Positions 56,501-62,695 of a DNA stretch of 64,000 bases are shown one piece after another; position 1 is the stretch's first letter, and each line of letters begins with the position of its first letter. A program made the translations under genes and the position numbers. The DNA is from Sabellastarte sp. h YS-2021. Its lineage: Eukaryota > Annelida > Polychaeta > Sabellida > Sabellidae. The stretch covers positions 81,310,706 to 81,374,705 of the forward strand of contig OZ024934.1 in NCBI GenBank assembly GCA_964017235.1. Direction: 5' to 3'. The notes below the pieces were generated by a model. That model was not told the origin of the DNA and did not search any database. It worked only from the letters and a program-made list of their open reading frames with translations.

Positions 56501-59500
56501 ACTTGGGGCTTGTTCCATTTTTTTTTTTTGATTTGGGGTGGGGGGTTTGTGGTGATGTTGGGACCTTATGAATCATTCCACTTATACGTCGAAATTAACT
56601 TGGACTTTTTCAATTTATGAAGCAGAATATCACTTTTCACCACTTACACTGCACCCAAATGCCACTGCATTTTCTCTTCCCGTGACATGAGAGAGTACTA
56701 GAGATCCCTTCAACTTGCTTTCTGTTGATGAACTGGGAACTTTGAAGGACATTAAGTCAAAATCTGAAAAAAAAAACTTCACTCCAATTCTCTGACTGAT
56801 ACGGCTGGTACAGGATACATCATCAACACAAGAACCCTTTTATTCATTTGGAAGAACAAGGTGAAATAAAACCATCACAATCATTTTACTGAAAGCAGAA
56901 TTTGACTTTATTAATTTTTACTATCAGATATGCATGGCAACACATCTGGTAATACCAAGATATAAATGCACATGGTTATCATAGAGCAAATCAAATTTAA
57001 AATTGATCTAACATTATTGAATCCACATGATTATAATTCTGTTCAGTTGAAATCATTTTCCTTGTAGAAAATAAACTGTCCCCTTAAGTACACTATGCCC
57101 ATCATTTATTGTACAAAAATTATCTATGTATTTGCATTAAAATCCCATTTGAATATCTAGCATCTCCACTGTCATCCAATATTTGTCCTTTTAGATGAAC
57201 CCATCTTTCTACTAGCAAAGGGGTTTTAGTGCTGTAAGAGTCAAGATACCACAAGATCTGATAGAGAGCCAACAACTCACCTTGGTTAGCAAGCTGCCGC
57301 ACTGCCAACACGAGGGAAGTGTGAGGAGAGGTATGGAGGGCAACAAATGGGTATTTACAGGGAAATGTATTCAGTTGAATCCCTTCTGTGTAATCCCACT
57401 TCATAACAGTTTTATCTGCAGAGGCTGATAAAATCTGAATAAACACATTGATAAAGAATGAATAAACAGGTCAATTGCCAATGTTGTAAAAATAAACAAT
57501 GGTCAACGGTCTAAAAGTCTTCCTCATTTATGTAAGAGGAATACATATTTGAGAATTATTTCTATTGTAAACACTGTCCCAATGTCATACCCCATAAAAG
57601 AGTGTTATTTTACAAAATTATTCTTACATGTATATTAACTCTTTAACACCAGTTCTAACACCCTTTGAAATCATTTTGCAATGTCAAATCAACAAGTTGT
57701 AGTGTTTTCTTCTGGTTCTAACTATTACCTTTGCCAATGAATTTATGTCTATGGTACCATGCATTTGTTTACAAAATAACTCGAAAAGTTATGAACAAAT
57801 TTTGATGAAATTTTCAGAAAATGTCAACAATGCCAGCAGAAAGATATGATTCTATGCTGGTGCTGATCTGTTTCACTGCCTGGATCCAGGAATTTTTAAA
57901 GGATTTTTTATATTTGCACTAGTGATAGAACGATTGTGTACAGACATCAAATGGTCAGTCAAAATTCATATCTATAATGAAATTAATGATGATTGATCTG
58001 GAAGTAGAGCCCATCAATTCATCATTATTACTGATAATTTCATTAAATTTACAATGACATTTCTTTATTTATCTCAACATCTACATGCTTTTTACATGCT
58101 TTTAAAATATTTTATTCAGTTTCCTTTAATAAACTGACAGATATGTCATGAATTTATGGTTTTCTTAATATGTTTATCGCCATATTTACAGGAAGTGAGT
58201 GTTTTTGGTAGATTCTAAATACCAGAACACCATTATTTTTACCGGACTAACATATAGTTATTCCTGGAAATGATAAAACCAAGTAAAAGAATTGATTATG
58301 GCTCGATTATCGGTCGGAAAAATGGCTAATTAATAGACGATGAAAATTGTAGGGGATTCCCATCACTAGTTTGCACTCTCAAGCAATATTGGAGGTGATG
58401 AGTCTTTGACTCTTTGTGGATGTATGTGATCTCCCAAGTATTCTCGTGATAAACCAGTTCAAAGATCCCACATATGTATTCATATACTTGAGAATTGAAA
58501 TTGTTCCAGCTGTGTTAATAAATTGTTGTTCAAGCTTAAGTTTAACTCTTCACATGTAATGACAGTATCACACTCTTGTCACTTGATGTTTTTAACCCTG
58601 ATTAATTTAAAATATAACAGTAATATTTACTGTTATAACTGTTTAAATGATAAACATTTCTCCTGTTTACGTTTTACTTTTTTAAAGTAACTTATCTGCT
58701 ATATAAGGTACTTTATGCCCTACTAAATCTAATGAAAGTAAGTTTTTTTTCCAGTTTTTTTCTGGTTTTATCCGCAAAAAAGAGGGTTTTATCCAGATTT
58801 ATAAACTGTCCCCAAAAAAATAGATTTTGTCCGGAAAAAACCCAACCTTGTGTAACGTGAAAGAACCAACAGGGCACCTTTGGAACTGGCATCAATACAT
58901 CAGAAAAGACGTGAAAAAAATTATAGTCCTCTGCAACTACTAAGTTTTTGTCATACTTCACTCATATAACTAATTTAAACATACTGTACGTATTCATATA
59001 TAAGGGTACATACTATTTGTTGTTACAAAGCGGCTCTATAACTTTCTTAGAAAATGACAATAAAATATCGTCAGTAACCACTCACCTGGTGTGGATTTCC
59101 AGGGAATAAAGCTATGCTAGTCACCATGTCATCATGACCAATCAGTTCATGAACACAGTCTCCACTAATTGTGCTGAATACTTTGATATTTTTTCCACTG
59201 CTGCACAATAACAACCTGCGAACAATTACAAGGGGAAAATACACTAGATTCATTCGAACCTTGTTAGGAAATCCCACAGGATTTCCGACCTGGTATATTA
59301 TCAATGCATACATGAATATGTGCACATGAGCTGGTGTTCAAGGATATGTGTCTATACATATATAACAAAATGGACATTTACTGTTGCCTTCCAGTGGAAA
59401 TAGCTAATACTAGCAATCTTTTTGTAAATATAAAATTATCAAAGAAATGTTATAAAGTATACTTTAAGTATCAAAACAGTGCATATCATTTGATATTCTG

Positions 59501-61924
59501 GTTCAAGAAGAATATTATGTAAAGCTATTTATACAATTAAAATTCAAAATACACAACCATGGTTGGTGAATTGAACAGGATAGCCAAGTCAGACAACAAT
59601 TTAAATTTAAACCCCTTCAAAAGCATAGAAACACAAGTGAAAGCATACATCATTCTTGTGCTGTACATTGTTGTTGCATGTCTTTATTTAATTTCAACAC
59701 TAATGTTCAGTAAAAGCGCTTGTGTCACACTTTATGTTTATGGTTAACAAGACTGTCCTGTCTAGTGCTGTAACAAGTTGACTGAAACTCGAGTCGTAAC
59801 TCGGTGGGCTATATTTGGGGACCACATCGATTTACACAATTTAAACTCGAGTTTTTAAGAAATAAATTATGACATACTAATCTTGTTATAAAACCAGCAC
59901 TTTTGCAATTTATCTAACCATAAAGAAAAAAAATCAATGAGCAATGGTCGTTCTTTTTAGTTCCCTTATTTACGTGGCTGTTCCATAAAGTGCTCATACA
60001 TATCTGCACAATTTAACCGGCAACAAAATATATTTCCTTGCAATAAAATGGTACTAAATATGTTAATGGCGGATCCCTTGATGACAATATTTGGACATTA
60101 TTATTTTATTTATATTTGTGTCATAACAGGCGAGCGTCGATCTACAGAAATCGCTAATGATAACAGCTCTAGTCCTGTCCGAGTACTAATTGAAGTGGAT
60201 ATTATTTACTGATGTAGTTCAAGAAGAGTATAATCTTACGCAGTAAATTATTTAAATTAAATTTTTTACCACAGCATTAACGTTTACTGGTAGACTGGTA
60301 AAAAAATACTTGCTATTCATTTGCGGAACAATCACAGTCACTTTGGTCACTTAGGGATGGGTCAGCAACAAAAATGTGTACATTGGGAGGTCGTCAAAGC
60401 AAAACAGTACCGATTCCGGGCGTTTCAGTACACCCTAACCAAGCATGGATGTTTCCTCTTCACGACATCGTAATAAAAGTCCCCAAATGTACAAAATATG
60501 GGATAAACGTGTACACTTTCTTCAGATTTCAGGTTTGTTCACAATATATTAAGTTTTCCTTCAATTATATGAGTTGACAAGCGATATTAAGGTTATAAAA
60601 TGTCGTAACCAAAACATGACAGTTCTGCTGAATGTATTCGCTGGTGTATAAAAGTCTGCAAAATCACAAAATATGGGATAAAAGCTTGTAATTTCTTCAG
60701 AATACGGGTATGTTTCTAATATTTTAACCCTTCCTTCCAATTCCATTATATGTGCTGACAAGCAAAGTGGCGTGTTGTAAAATCTCATCATAGTATTTCA
60801 GTAAAATGCTCTTGAAACCGAGATACTGGGCCTACCAACCCATCCCTACTTATAGGTGATTGGTCTCATGGGATCACTTGGTGTAATCATTTTATTTACA
60901 CTGAAAGATCCGAATCTAACAGAAAAAAATCAGTTCCAATCACTTAGTAAATCACTTCAACCATTCCCACTCAAATGCGTAAAATCGCCATTCTAACACG
61001 TCTTCACTGAATCTGATTGGTCAAGCGTTATGGTAAAATCCCTGTATACGTGGCGGCTGTTCTGGTTATAACCCTCGGCAAATAAGAGCAGATGAAACAG
61101 CCTTAATAAAATTGTTTTATCAACAAATTTGTAATTACTAGTGCAGTAACGACGCGGCTCGACTTAGTCATAGTCGGTCGTGAGTGTTAAAATTACGACG
61201 CGTCGGTTCATATATTATAAAGATCGATTTTTCATCAAAATCTTTATAGTACACAAAATACTACCTACCTCATAAAATCTTATGATAATTTGCATTTTTA
61301 AAGAAAGCAATAACATTTTTAAGTTGTCACGGATTTGAAGTGGAAACAAGAATGGCTGCTTCCCTCAATTTTTTAACCGCAAATATAAATTCTCGCGAGA
61401 TTCAGTACTTTATTGCCTAGGGTCAAAGATCAAACCACAGAAATTCGTTTTTTATTTAAAACCGGCTAATTAATAAAGTATATTTCTTCTGAAGTCCTTT
61501 ATCAACACTAGTACGACTTTCGTCGGTTCACCGTCGTCTATTAGTTCCGACGCGTCGACTCTAGTATTTCTTCACGACTTACAGCACTAGTAATTACTAA
61601 CAATGTTAAAATATTCTGTCACGTTAGAATAAAAAATACCAAGATATGGCATATGCACAATTTTACCATGTTGAGGGCTTATAACCTCAAACCATGGAAA
61701 AATTCTGCGTATACCATGCCTTGTCAGGTGTCATTCCTACAATGAACTTATTAAGCCTGATTATCGCCCACACAAAACCCGTGAGACTCCAGATTTTACA
61801 TTAACATAACTTGGCATTCTAAGGATACCTACTCGGAGTTGTGCCCGAACAGAATTTTATTTGCAACAATGGAACCTCCGCCACGTAAAGCAACTATCAC
61901 AGAATTTTCTTTATTTTCATCCAT
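26364..61924 (-). CDS. WDR75: WDR75 gene (19 coding exons, 836 aa), U3 snoRNP / SSU processome WD40 protein
   Basis: WDR75 (yeast Utp17) is a nucleolar WD40 protein of the t-UTP/UtpA subcomplex, needed for pre-18S rRNA processing and for rDNA transcription. I joined 19 exons: 61833-61924, 59086-59215, 57281-57434, 56648-56763, 48638-48708, 47982-48098, 47379-47467, 46831-46986, 42921-43117, 42137-42324, 34198-34358, 33256-33433, 32398-32489, 31809-31895, 30947-31122, 30207-30260, 28884-29018, 27232-27317, 26364-26595. All junctions are GT-AG, phases agree, and the total is 2511 nt including TGA. The length is close to the vertebrate protein (about 830 aa). Diagnostic segments include FTCVACHPTD, LLSGGHECVLVKW, NGRPGHLQFYSLQKDKQL and LADDSDIY. 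Two beta-propellers are followed by an acidic, Lys-ending tail. Introns carry nearly all the repeats between 26 and 62 kb. Confidence 0.96.
27232..27317 (-). CDS. WDR75: WDR75 exon 18
   Basis: Encodes MLSTPSHVQAPVSKLCKTFL then STMIHRKQ, matching the ELLHTPAHVLPSAAFLCSMF segment that marks the C-terminus of WDR75. Acceptor TGTTCAG, donor AAGA-GTAAGT. Confidence 0.9.
27555..27875 (-). repeat. tRNA-derived SINE, family B
   Basis: The minus strand starts CCACTGTGGCCTAGTGGG (box A) and GGGTTCAAACCC-like (box B), and ends in a tail of ATTGTATTGTAT type (complement ATACAATACAAT). It lies in WDR75 intron 17. Related copies are at 31435-31768 and 43195-43395. Confidence 0.8.
28035..28870. repeat. Long interspersed repeat with foldback end (copy 1)
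   Basis: Shares with 55835-56355 the segment TGCGCACACA, CTGCGTACATATTT, the TTAAATAAGC block and a foldback end (AATAATCCACTCGTGCT paired with a complement near 28850). An hAT-like MITE is inserted in this copy at 28265-28634 and is absent from the other. It occupies most of WDR75 intron 17. Confidence 0.7.
28265..28634. mobile_element. hAT-like MITE (ATATATAT duplication)
   Basis: Ends TAGTGCTGTGA and TCGCAGTACTA form a terminal inverted repeat, flanked by the 8-bp direct repeat ATATATAT at 28257-28264 and 28635-28642. The 8-bp duplication and TAG-G ends fit the hAT superfamily. The low-complexity target weakens the duplication evidence. Confidence 0.7.
28884..29018 (-). CDS. WDR75: WDR75 exon 17
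   Basis: Encodes TGVQNLPETMFSLLMTQKNR, then a polar stretch ending SQFLKQ. It corresponds to the TPFYFILGKHR region of the C-terminal tail. Acceptor GTTACAG, donor CAG-GTGAGA. A foldback repeat ends about 14 bp beyond the donor. Confidence 0.88.
29251..29476. repeat. MITE related to 40773-40996
   Basis: Inverted ends GGTAAGAAGTGTAAAATTCG and GAGTAAGGAATCGAACATT, with inner AGGTGAGATTTGTTGAATG. Same family as the MITE in intron 10 but more diverged. It lies in WDR75 intron 16. The TA flank is not preserved. Confidence 0.65.
30207..30260 (-). CDS. WDR75: WDR75 exon 16
   Basis: 54-bp exon reading ELLTLVESGEEKAMLPVT. Acceptor GTTTTCAG, donor ACC-GTGAGT. It keeps phase 0 between exons 15 and 17. 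Confidence 0.85.
30947..31122 (-). CDS. WDR75: WDR75 exon 15
   Basis: Encodes YVFSPKQSNAVYKRDKVSKH, DIVAAIFVPS and SWQNKERLYYVNSQQ, matching the last blade (VFKPSEPRPLY, VFVPRD, SQFYFLTKSQ). Acceptor ATTTTCAG, donor CAA-GTAAGA. Confidence 0.93.
31435..31768 (-). repeat. SINE family B, diverged copy
   Basis: Shares CTGAAAGACAGAGTCTCAGG and ATAGGACCCAATGACAGAGG with the copy at 27555-27875, and the tRNA-like head CCACTCTGGCCCAGTGGTTAA at its right end. About 90 bp of extra sequence separates the two halves. It lies in WDR75 intron 14. Confidence 0.7.
31809..31895 (-). CDS. WDR75: WDR75 exon 14
   Basis: Encodes SWCVPLHVSVLVKSPQSDLM then AAFTTSRE. Acceptor ACTTCCAG, donor GAAT-GTAAGT. Identified by phase and position between the surrounding exons. 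Confidence 0.85.
32398..32489 (-). CDS. WDR75: WDR75 exon 13
   Basis: Encodes SVAFGCAPAMGYLVVATDTS then LVSWNLLSLS, matching the LLGATENGILCCWNLLS blade. Acceptor TCTTGTAG, donor TCAG-GTAAGT. Confidence 0.93.
32690..32762 (-). pseudogene. Degenerate copy of WDR75 exon 12, part 1
   Basis: Resembles exon 12 DNA at about 33276-33350: shared AAGGTATGTTT, GAGA, TCACAG, GAGTGT, CCAAATG and a final GTAA. It lies in intron 12, is too diverged to code, and has no intact splice sites. Confidence 0.6.
32821..32915 (-). pseudogene. Degenerate copy of WDR75 exon 12, part 2
   Basis: Resembles the intron-exon 12 boundary at 33236-33320: CTGAC-GT, then ACCAAAT-TGTTCCTCCATGGAG, AGCATTT-TATCTG and CAGTG. The donor GTAAG has become GTCAA. 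It overlaps in origin with part 1, so exon 12 was copied at least twice. Confidence 0.65.
33055..33215. repeat. Foldback (long inverted repeat)
   Basis: Arms of about 50 bp: AAAGACAAATTCTCATGC then TTTATGATGGTTTTAAAC at the left, complemented at 33162-33215. The loop contains a GCCC-TTCG-GGC tetraloop hairpin. It lies in WDR75 intron 12. Confidence 0.8.
33256..33433 (-). CDS. WDR75: WDR75 exon 12
   Basis: Encodes SHASWCCESVGYYRDLPAGS, ADFSQDGSLLAVAFGRTLTL, then WEPDTNALKHTFSMEEQIW. Acceptor TTCTGCAG, donor TTTG-GTAAGT. Two degenerate partial copies of this exon lie in the next intron. Confidence 0.93.
34198..34358 (-). CDS. WDR75: WDR75 exon 11
   Basis: Encodes FALNTSIDLPHREPVHTLKF, MAVTTSEDSKFKLWRLADD and SDIY. 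Acceptor GGTTTCAG, donor TACC-GTAAGA. Confidence 0.95.
34819..39177 (-). mobile_element. Helentron-like tandem-repeat element, type D
   Basis: Left end: hairpin ACACAT-TATC-ATGTGT (34819-34834), then GTCCACCC (34838-34845). Interior: a 169-bp array (34960-38735). Right end: CGGACATCGGACGCC minisatellite (39065-39130), then a palindrome with 10-bp arms (TCCACCCCCC at 39156-39165 and its complement at 39167-39176), which includes GGGTGGAC, the inverse of the left 8-mer. It lies in WDR75 intron 10, and the type A copy 2 begins 8 bp later. Confidence 0.65.
34960..38735. repeat. 169-bp satellite array (second) with higher-order structure
   Basis: About 22 monomers of 169 bp sharing the AAAATGGCCGCCATTTTTGG core with the array at 20110-22760 but with GGGGAGGGG and TAAGGAGATAGAAGC in place of the other array's variants. 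Blocks of several monomers repeat as units: the marker GCAAATTAGTGTTTT occurs at 36711, 37548 and 38216 (spacings 837 and 668, i.e. five or four monomers minus 8 bp). The 8-bp deletion is seen near 37420 and 38090. Confidence 0.95.
39185..40183 (-). mobile_element. Helentron-like tandem-repeat element, type A, copy 2
   Basis: Same ends as copy 1: hairpin GCATC-AGA-GATGC (39185-39197), TACCCCACAGCC (39201-39212), palindrome ACAGCCCTTAAGGGCTGT (40156-40173) and GGCTGTGGGGTA (40168-40179). The 146-bp array is only about 4 units (39390-40070) and more diverged. A CCCGCC/CTGCC microsatellite sits at 40085-40130. It lies in WDR75 intron 10. Confidence 0.75.
40773..40996. mobile_element. Mariner-like MITE with TA duplication
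   Basis: 224 bp with inverted ends GAGTAAGAAATCTAAAATT at both sides, one mismatch soon after, flanked by TA at 40771-40772 and 40997-40998. No coding capacity. It lies in WDR75 intron 10. Confidence 0.85.
41289..41695. mobile_element. hAT-like MITE
   Basis: Ends TAGTGGTGGG and (inverted) TTGTGCTGGG, with ATATATAT on both sides (41281-41288, 41696-41703). The interior has several ACTCGAGT motifs also seen in the MITE at 59763-60171. It lies in WDR75 intron 10. Confidence 0.7.
42137..42324 (-). CDS. WDR75: WDR75 exon 10
   Basis: Encodes LDIVGQNYISPENLDSPLV, AAFDHSGSWLATIERRD and SVDMKLKFWKYS. Acceptor TTTATCAG, donor AAAG-GTAAAA. The following intron is 7.8 kb of satellite and MITE DNA. Confidence 0.93.
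42921..43117 (-). CDS. WDR75: WDR75 exon 9
   Basis: Encodes the linker between propellers: SIQLIGSNFKVLQHYQGL, VGLQLDPKKQALVTNGRPG and HLQFYSLQKDKQLFN, among the best conserved parts of the family. Acceptor TTTTTCTAG, donor AAT-GTGGGT. Confidence 0.96.
43195..43395 (+). repeat. SINE family B, head-truncated copy
   Basis: Plus-strand copy ending in ATACAATACAATACAAT (about 43377-43393). The body matches the complement of 27555-27780 (TGGTCATCCTTGAGACTCTG, TTTCAGTTAGTGGAATG). The tRNA-like head is missing. It lies in WDR75 intron 8, just upstream of exon 9's acceptor side. Confidence 0.75.
43620..46400. repeat. 147-bp tandem array with inverted TTGACCTTG / CAAGGTCAA
   Basis: CCAAGGTCAAATC recurs every 147 bp (43671, 43818 and onward). 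Each monomer has TTTGACCTTG and CAAGGTCAAA facing each other across about 11 bp, then CATGATTT-CTATA and CAAACCTCTAGGACCAATAA. One monomer near 44690 is shortened. Open frames on both strands follow the period and are not genes. Confidence 0.95.
46401..46737. other. Unique 5' part of type B element
   Basis: About 340 bp between the array and the GC-rich end. No open frame or other motif is evident apart from one further GACCTTGAA / AAGGTCAAATGT pair near 46450-46480. Confidence 0.4.
46831..46986 (-). CDS. WDR75: WDR75 exon 8
   Basis: Encodes SYLLSGGHECVLVKWQL, DTLPRLGSVIVRVACS and TYYATSHSDN. Acceptor GTGTGTAG, donor AACT-GTAAGT. The end of the type B tandem-repeat element lies only 30 bp inside the following intron. 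Confidence 0.95.
47379..47467 (-). CDS. WDR75: WDR75 exon 7
   Basis: Encodes YNFMSKKKVTKTVLHWHALP then VMDLCYTAE. LHWH-LPVMDL is the family signature of this blade. Acceptor GTTTTAG, donor GAAG-GTATTC. Confidence 0.92.
47982..48098 (-). CDS. WDR75: WDR75 exon 6
   Basis: Encodes HWVDAPRHSDKKFHFTCVAC, HPTDVSVASG and NDGRIILW, a clear WD40 blade. Acceptor ATTTCAG, donor GTG-GTGAGA. Confidence 0.95.
48638..48708 (-). CDS. WDR75: WDR75 exon 5
   Basis: 71-bp exon reading GKYAASVNDRNIVMCSLEDR and KSQ. Acceptor ATTTTAG, donor AGA-GTAAGT. It is separated from exon 4 by 7.9 kb holding a Harbinger transposon. An hAT-like MITE begins about 41 bp upstream of its acceptor. Confidence 0.9.
48750..49108. 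mobile_element. hAT-like MITE with perfect GTTACAAT duplication
   Basis: Ends TAGGGCAGGGT and ACCCTGCCCTA, flanked by GTTACAAT at 48742-48749 and 49109-49116. It shares internal ATATGGGACAAAAGTTTG sequence with the element at 60352-60848. It lies in WDR75 intron 4, about 41 bp from the acceptor of exon 5. Confidence 0.88.
49694..51001 (+). CDS. Harbinger transposase (HARBI1-like DDE nuclease)
   Basis: 435-codon uninterrupted frame. The N-terminus is Gln/Pro-rich, then a helical region (residues about 60-170), a helix-turn-helix-like SYTSLSCQFRVGRSTISKFL (about 137-156), and the DDE_4 nuclease. Catalytic candidates are Asp in GALDGKHV (about 200), Asp in ILADDAF (about 290) and Glu in VVENAFG (about 328), with the conserved SCSDAQIF between. 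An Asp-rich stretch and a charged tail end it. It would cut at the terminal repeats together with the Myb-like partner. No stops or shifts are visible, so the enzyme may be active. Upstream in-frame exons cannot be excluded. Confidence 0.95.
   Translation: MPPFNGRQIQQQLRAFLVFIQLQIIMYFHFLRQAQQPPPPAPPAPIQRPRRRHNMWVRPWLLQREERGAYHNIMADLYATDIPGFTNYMRMTPEFFEMMKTRLEPRLARQATNYRAPISVGEKLALTIRYLATGESYTSLSCQFRVGRSTISKFLPEVCRAIQDEFTREYLKCPTTPDEWKELEREFRIRWNVPHALGALDGKHVALKKPKNSGALYHNYKGFFSIVMLALVDGQYKFRWVDVGTEGSCSDAQIFNASQLKRRIEDGRIGFPDPAPITQGGRDVPYFILADDAFALKTWLMKPYGRRLLTREERIANYRISRGRRVVENAFGILVSRFRVMRTTIELPPETVREVVMTCVVLHNILRSQYQGQPAGQQPGGDDDDDDVPGDCGLIGGAAGGGQDRNPAREAKRQRDYLKDYFNNEGAVAWQDGRI
51002..52186. 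other. Non-coding centre of the Harbinger element
   Basis: Between the two convergent genes. It holds a 43-bp minisatellite and AT/GT-rich DNA without recognisable genes. An imperfect direct repeat, AACAGTCCTTTTCAGGACTA, occurs just after the transposase stop. Confidence 0.5.
51085..51375. repeat. 43-bp minisatellite
   Basis: About 6-7 copies of a 43-bp unit with GACGGACAAACAGACAAACC and CATGCCAAACATAAC; GGACAAAC recurs at 51137, 51180 and 51223. It produces a spurious periodic minus-strand frame. Located just 3' of the transposase gene. Confidence 0.9.
52187..53415 (-). pseudogene. Harbinger MADF/Myb-like DNA-binding protein, one frameshift
   Basis: Partner protein that recognises the transposon ends and carries the transposase to them. 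The first frame (52612-53415, 267 codons) has a basic-acidic N-terminus and a MADF/SANT-like domain at about residues 85-145 (VEFVKLHPELYD, REALWAEIS, VRRWFESQRTRYGKL). The second frame (52187-52636) continues with QPFFDYVASEAEKMTQEEF, reminiscent of a C-terminal BESS-like helix, and a polyglutamine stretch near 52245-52290. The two frames fit together if one base is shifted near 52683; a 25-nt intron would be too short. Either this copy is broken or there is a sequencing error. Confidence 0.8.
54210..54529. other. Intron 4 stretch without recognisable features
   Basis: About 320 bp of AT-rich DNA between the right end of the Harbinger element and the 155-bp array. I see no gene or repeat boundary in it. 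Confidence 0.4.
54530..55520. repeat. 155-bp degenerate tandem array
   Basis: About 5-6 diverged units with GAGCTACAGGTCTGCAATTT, GACCCAAAAGTAGGTGAA, AAATACTCTAAATGCAATAG and AAGTTACAAGTGATTTACTC. Spacing is about 155 bp in the better units (54819, 54974, 55127). Interrupted by a SINE at 55197-55421. Related to the 133-bp array at 20377-20800. Confidence 0.8.
55197..55421 (-). repeat. tRNA-derived SINE, family A, copy 2
   Basis: Same body as 17822-18074. The head on the minus strand reads CACGATGGCACAATGGTAAC with box-B-like GTGGTTCAAACCCC, and the tail has AAATAAATAAAT. It is inserted in the 155-bp array, with AAGTAGGT close to both sides, perhaps a target duplication. Confidence 0.8.
55835..56355. 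repeat. Long interspersed repeat with foldback end (copy 2)
   Basis: Matches 28035-28870 without the hAT-like insertion. The foldback arms (AATAATCCACTCGTGCTCAT and its complement near 56333) enclose GCCTTCGGC. It lies in WDR75 intron 4. Confidence 0.7.
56648..56763 (-). CDS. WDR75: WDR75 exon 4
   Basis: Too short to show as a long open frame. It reads DFDLMSFKVPSSSTESKLKG and then VTGRENAVAFGCS, matching the DIFQLVSVKLP and CIAFG region of WDR75. Acceptor is a T-rich tract ending CAG, donor AGT-GTAAGT. Confidence 0.9.
57281..57434 (-). CDS. WDR75: WDR75 exon 3
   Basis: Encodes ILSASADKTVMKWDYTEG (a typical D-x-x-V-x-x-WD end of a blade) and LHTSPHTSLVLAVRQ. Acceptor TTATTCAG, donor AAG-GTGAGT; ends with one base of a glycine/aspartate codon shared with exon 4. 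Confidence 0.95.
57920..58378. mobile_element. hAT-like MITE
   Basis: Ends TAGTGATAGAACGATTG and inverted TAGTGATGGGAATC; flanks ATTTGCAC (57912-57919) and GTTTGCAC (58379-58386), 7 of 8 identical. It lies in WDR75 intron 2. Confidence 0.75.
59086..59215 (-). CDS. WDR75: WDR75 exon 2
   Basis: Encodes LLLCSSGKNIKVFST, CVHELIGHDDMVTSIAL and FPGNPHQ: the rest of the first WD40 blade and the start of the second. Acceptor TTCGCAG, donor CAG-GTGAGT. Confidence 0.95.
59763..60171. mobile_element. hAT-like MITE with perfect GTCCTGTC duplication
   Basis: Ends TAGTGCTGTAACAAG and inverted TAGAGCTGTTATCA, with identical 8-bp flanks GTCCTGTC (59755-59762 and 60172-60179). Non-coding. It lies in WDR75 intron 1. 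Confidence 0.88.
60352..60848. mobile_element. hAT-like MITE related to 48750-49108
   Basis: Ends TAGGGATGGGT and ACCCATCCCTA. The internal block AAATATGGGATAAA plus TTTCTTCAGA occurs twice (near 60495 and 60670) and matches the element in intron 4. No convincing 8-bp duplication; only ACTT is shared at the edges. It lies in WDR75 intron 1. Confidence 0.7.
61139..61589. mobile_element. hAT-like MITE with perfect GTAATTAC duplication
   Basis: Ends TAGTGCAGTAACGAC and inverted TAGTGCTGTAAGTCG, flanked by GTAATTAC at 61131-61138 and 61590-61597. The interior has repeated GACGCGTCG motifs. It lies about 240 bp inside intron 1 from WDR75 exon 1. Confidence 0.88.
61833..61924 (-). CDS. WDR75: WDR75 exon 1 (start)
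   Basis: ATG at 61922-61924 opens MDENKENSVIVALRGGGS and the exon ends ILFGHNS with two bases of the next codon before the donor GTAGGT. It joins in phase to exon 2 so that FGHNSE-LLLCSSG aligns with the first blade of vertebrate WDR75. The start is chosen because the frame fits the family and no earlier in-frame ATG is needed. Confidence 0.9.
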
Positions 61925-62093
61925 GCTTTCTGAGTGCTATCATAACGTTAATACCAGTCTGGTCTATGCATACGCGCTCATCCAAAGATAGTTCGCATTT
62001 TCAATAATCCTGTCGTAGTAACTAAAAACAAAGACACCATAGAAATGTTGTAAGTACTGGATTATAAGAAAAAAATCTAATTGAACTTTTATT
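61925..62093. promoter_or_regulatory. WDR75: Presumed WDR75 promoter / 5' UTR region
   Basis: Sequence immediately upstream of the WDR75 ATG on the minus strand. I see no TATA box or defined initiator. The assignment rests only on position, and the space before the TatD-like relic is only about 170 bp. Confidence 0.3.
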
Positions 62094-62695
62094 GTGCTTA
62101 AAAGGTATTTGGTGAGCTGTATTCAGTGGATGAGCAAAAGAAGAGACAGGTTCAGAAATGAATCTGCTCCATATGTGTATCCTATCATTGATTCCTATTT
62201 TCATTATGATAGGTTGCAAGCTTTGGCAGGTGTGAGAAGTTTGTCCACAATTCTCAATGATGGACCAATGCCTTCAGTACCTGTGGATTTAGTTGGTGGG
62301 GTGGTTAATTACTGTCATGGGGTACCAGCTAAAGAAGGTTTAGATGATCTATGACAGGCCAAAGGTTTACACTTTTGTTATGGTGTGCACCCTAAGTTAG
62401 CCCATAAGGTTACACAAAAGAAATGAATGCCAGGAAGGGTTCGATCTTGAAGAAGGGGCATTATTGGGGAATTGGTGAGATTGGTATAGATTTGAGTGGA
62501 AACTTTGTGCATCATTTGAAGGATCAGCTAAGGTGTTAAGGTCATTCCTCAAGTTTCTTGTGTCAAAGCATTTGTGGTCCATGATAATTGTTATCCATTG
62601 TCGCAGTTGGGGCCATTCTATGGATGCCAGAGAACAGTACCTCAGGGTTATGGAGAAGGCAATTACCAAGTACCAACAGAGGGCGATATAAAGTG
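62094..62695 (+). pseudogene. TatD-like metal-dependent nuclease relic
   Basis: The pieces occur in TatD order: IIDSYFHYDRL (metal-binding H-x-H-like start, here HYD), HFCYGVHPKLA (GVHP), WGIGEIGIDLS (GEIGLD box), and IVIHCRSWG (VIHCR box). They are broken by TGA at 62352-62354, a second stop at about 62422, a stop after the GEIGID part and frame changes. TatD proteins hydrolyse DNA or related phosphodiesters. The uninterrupted, intron-free nature suggests a retrocopy or a domain from a dead mobile element. Confidence 0.7.
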
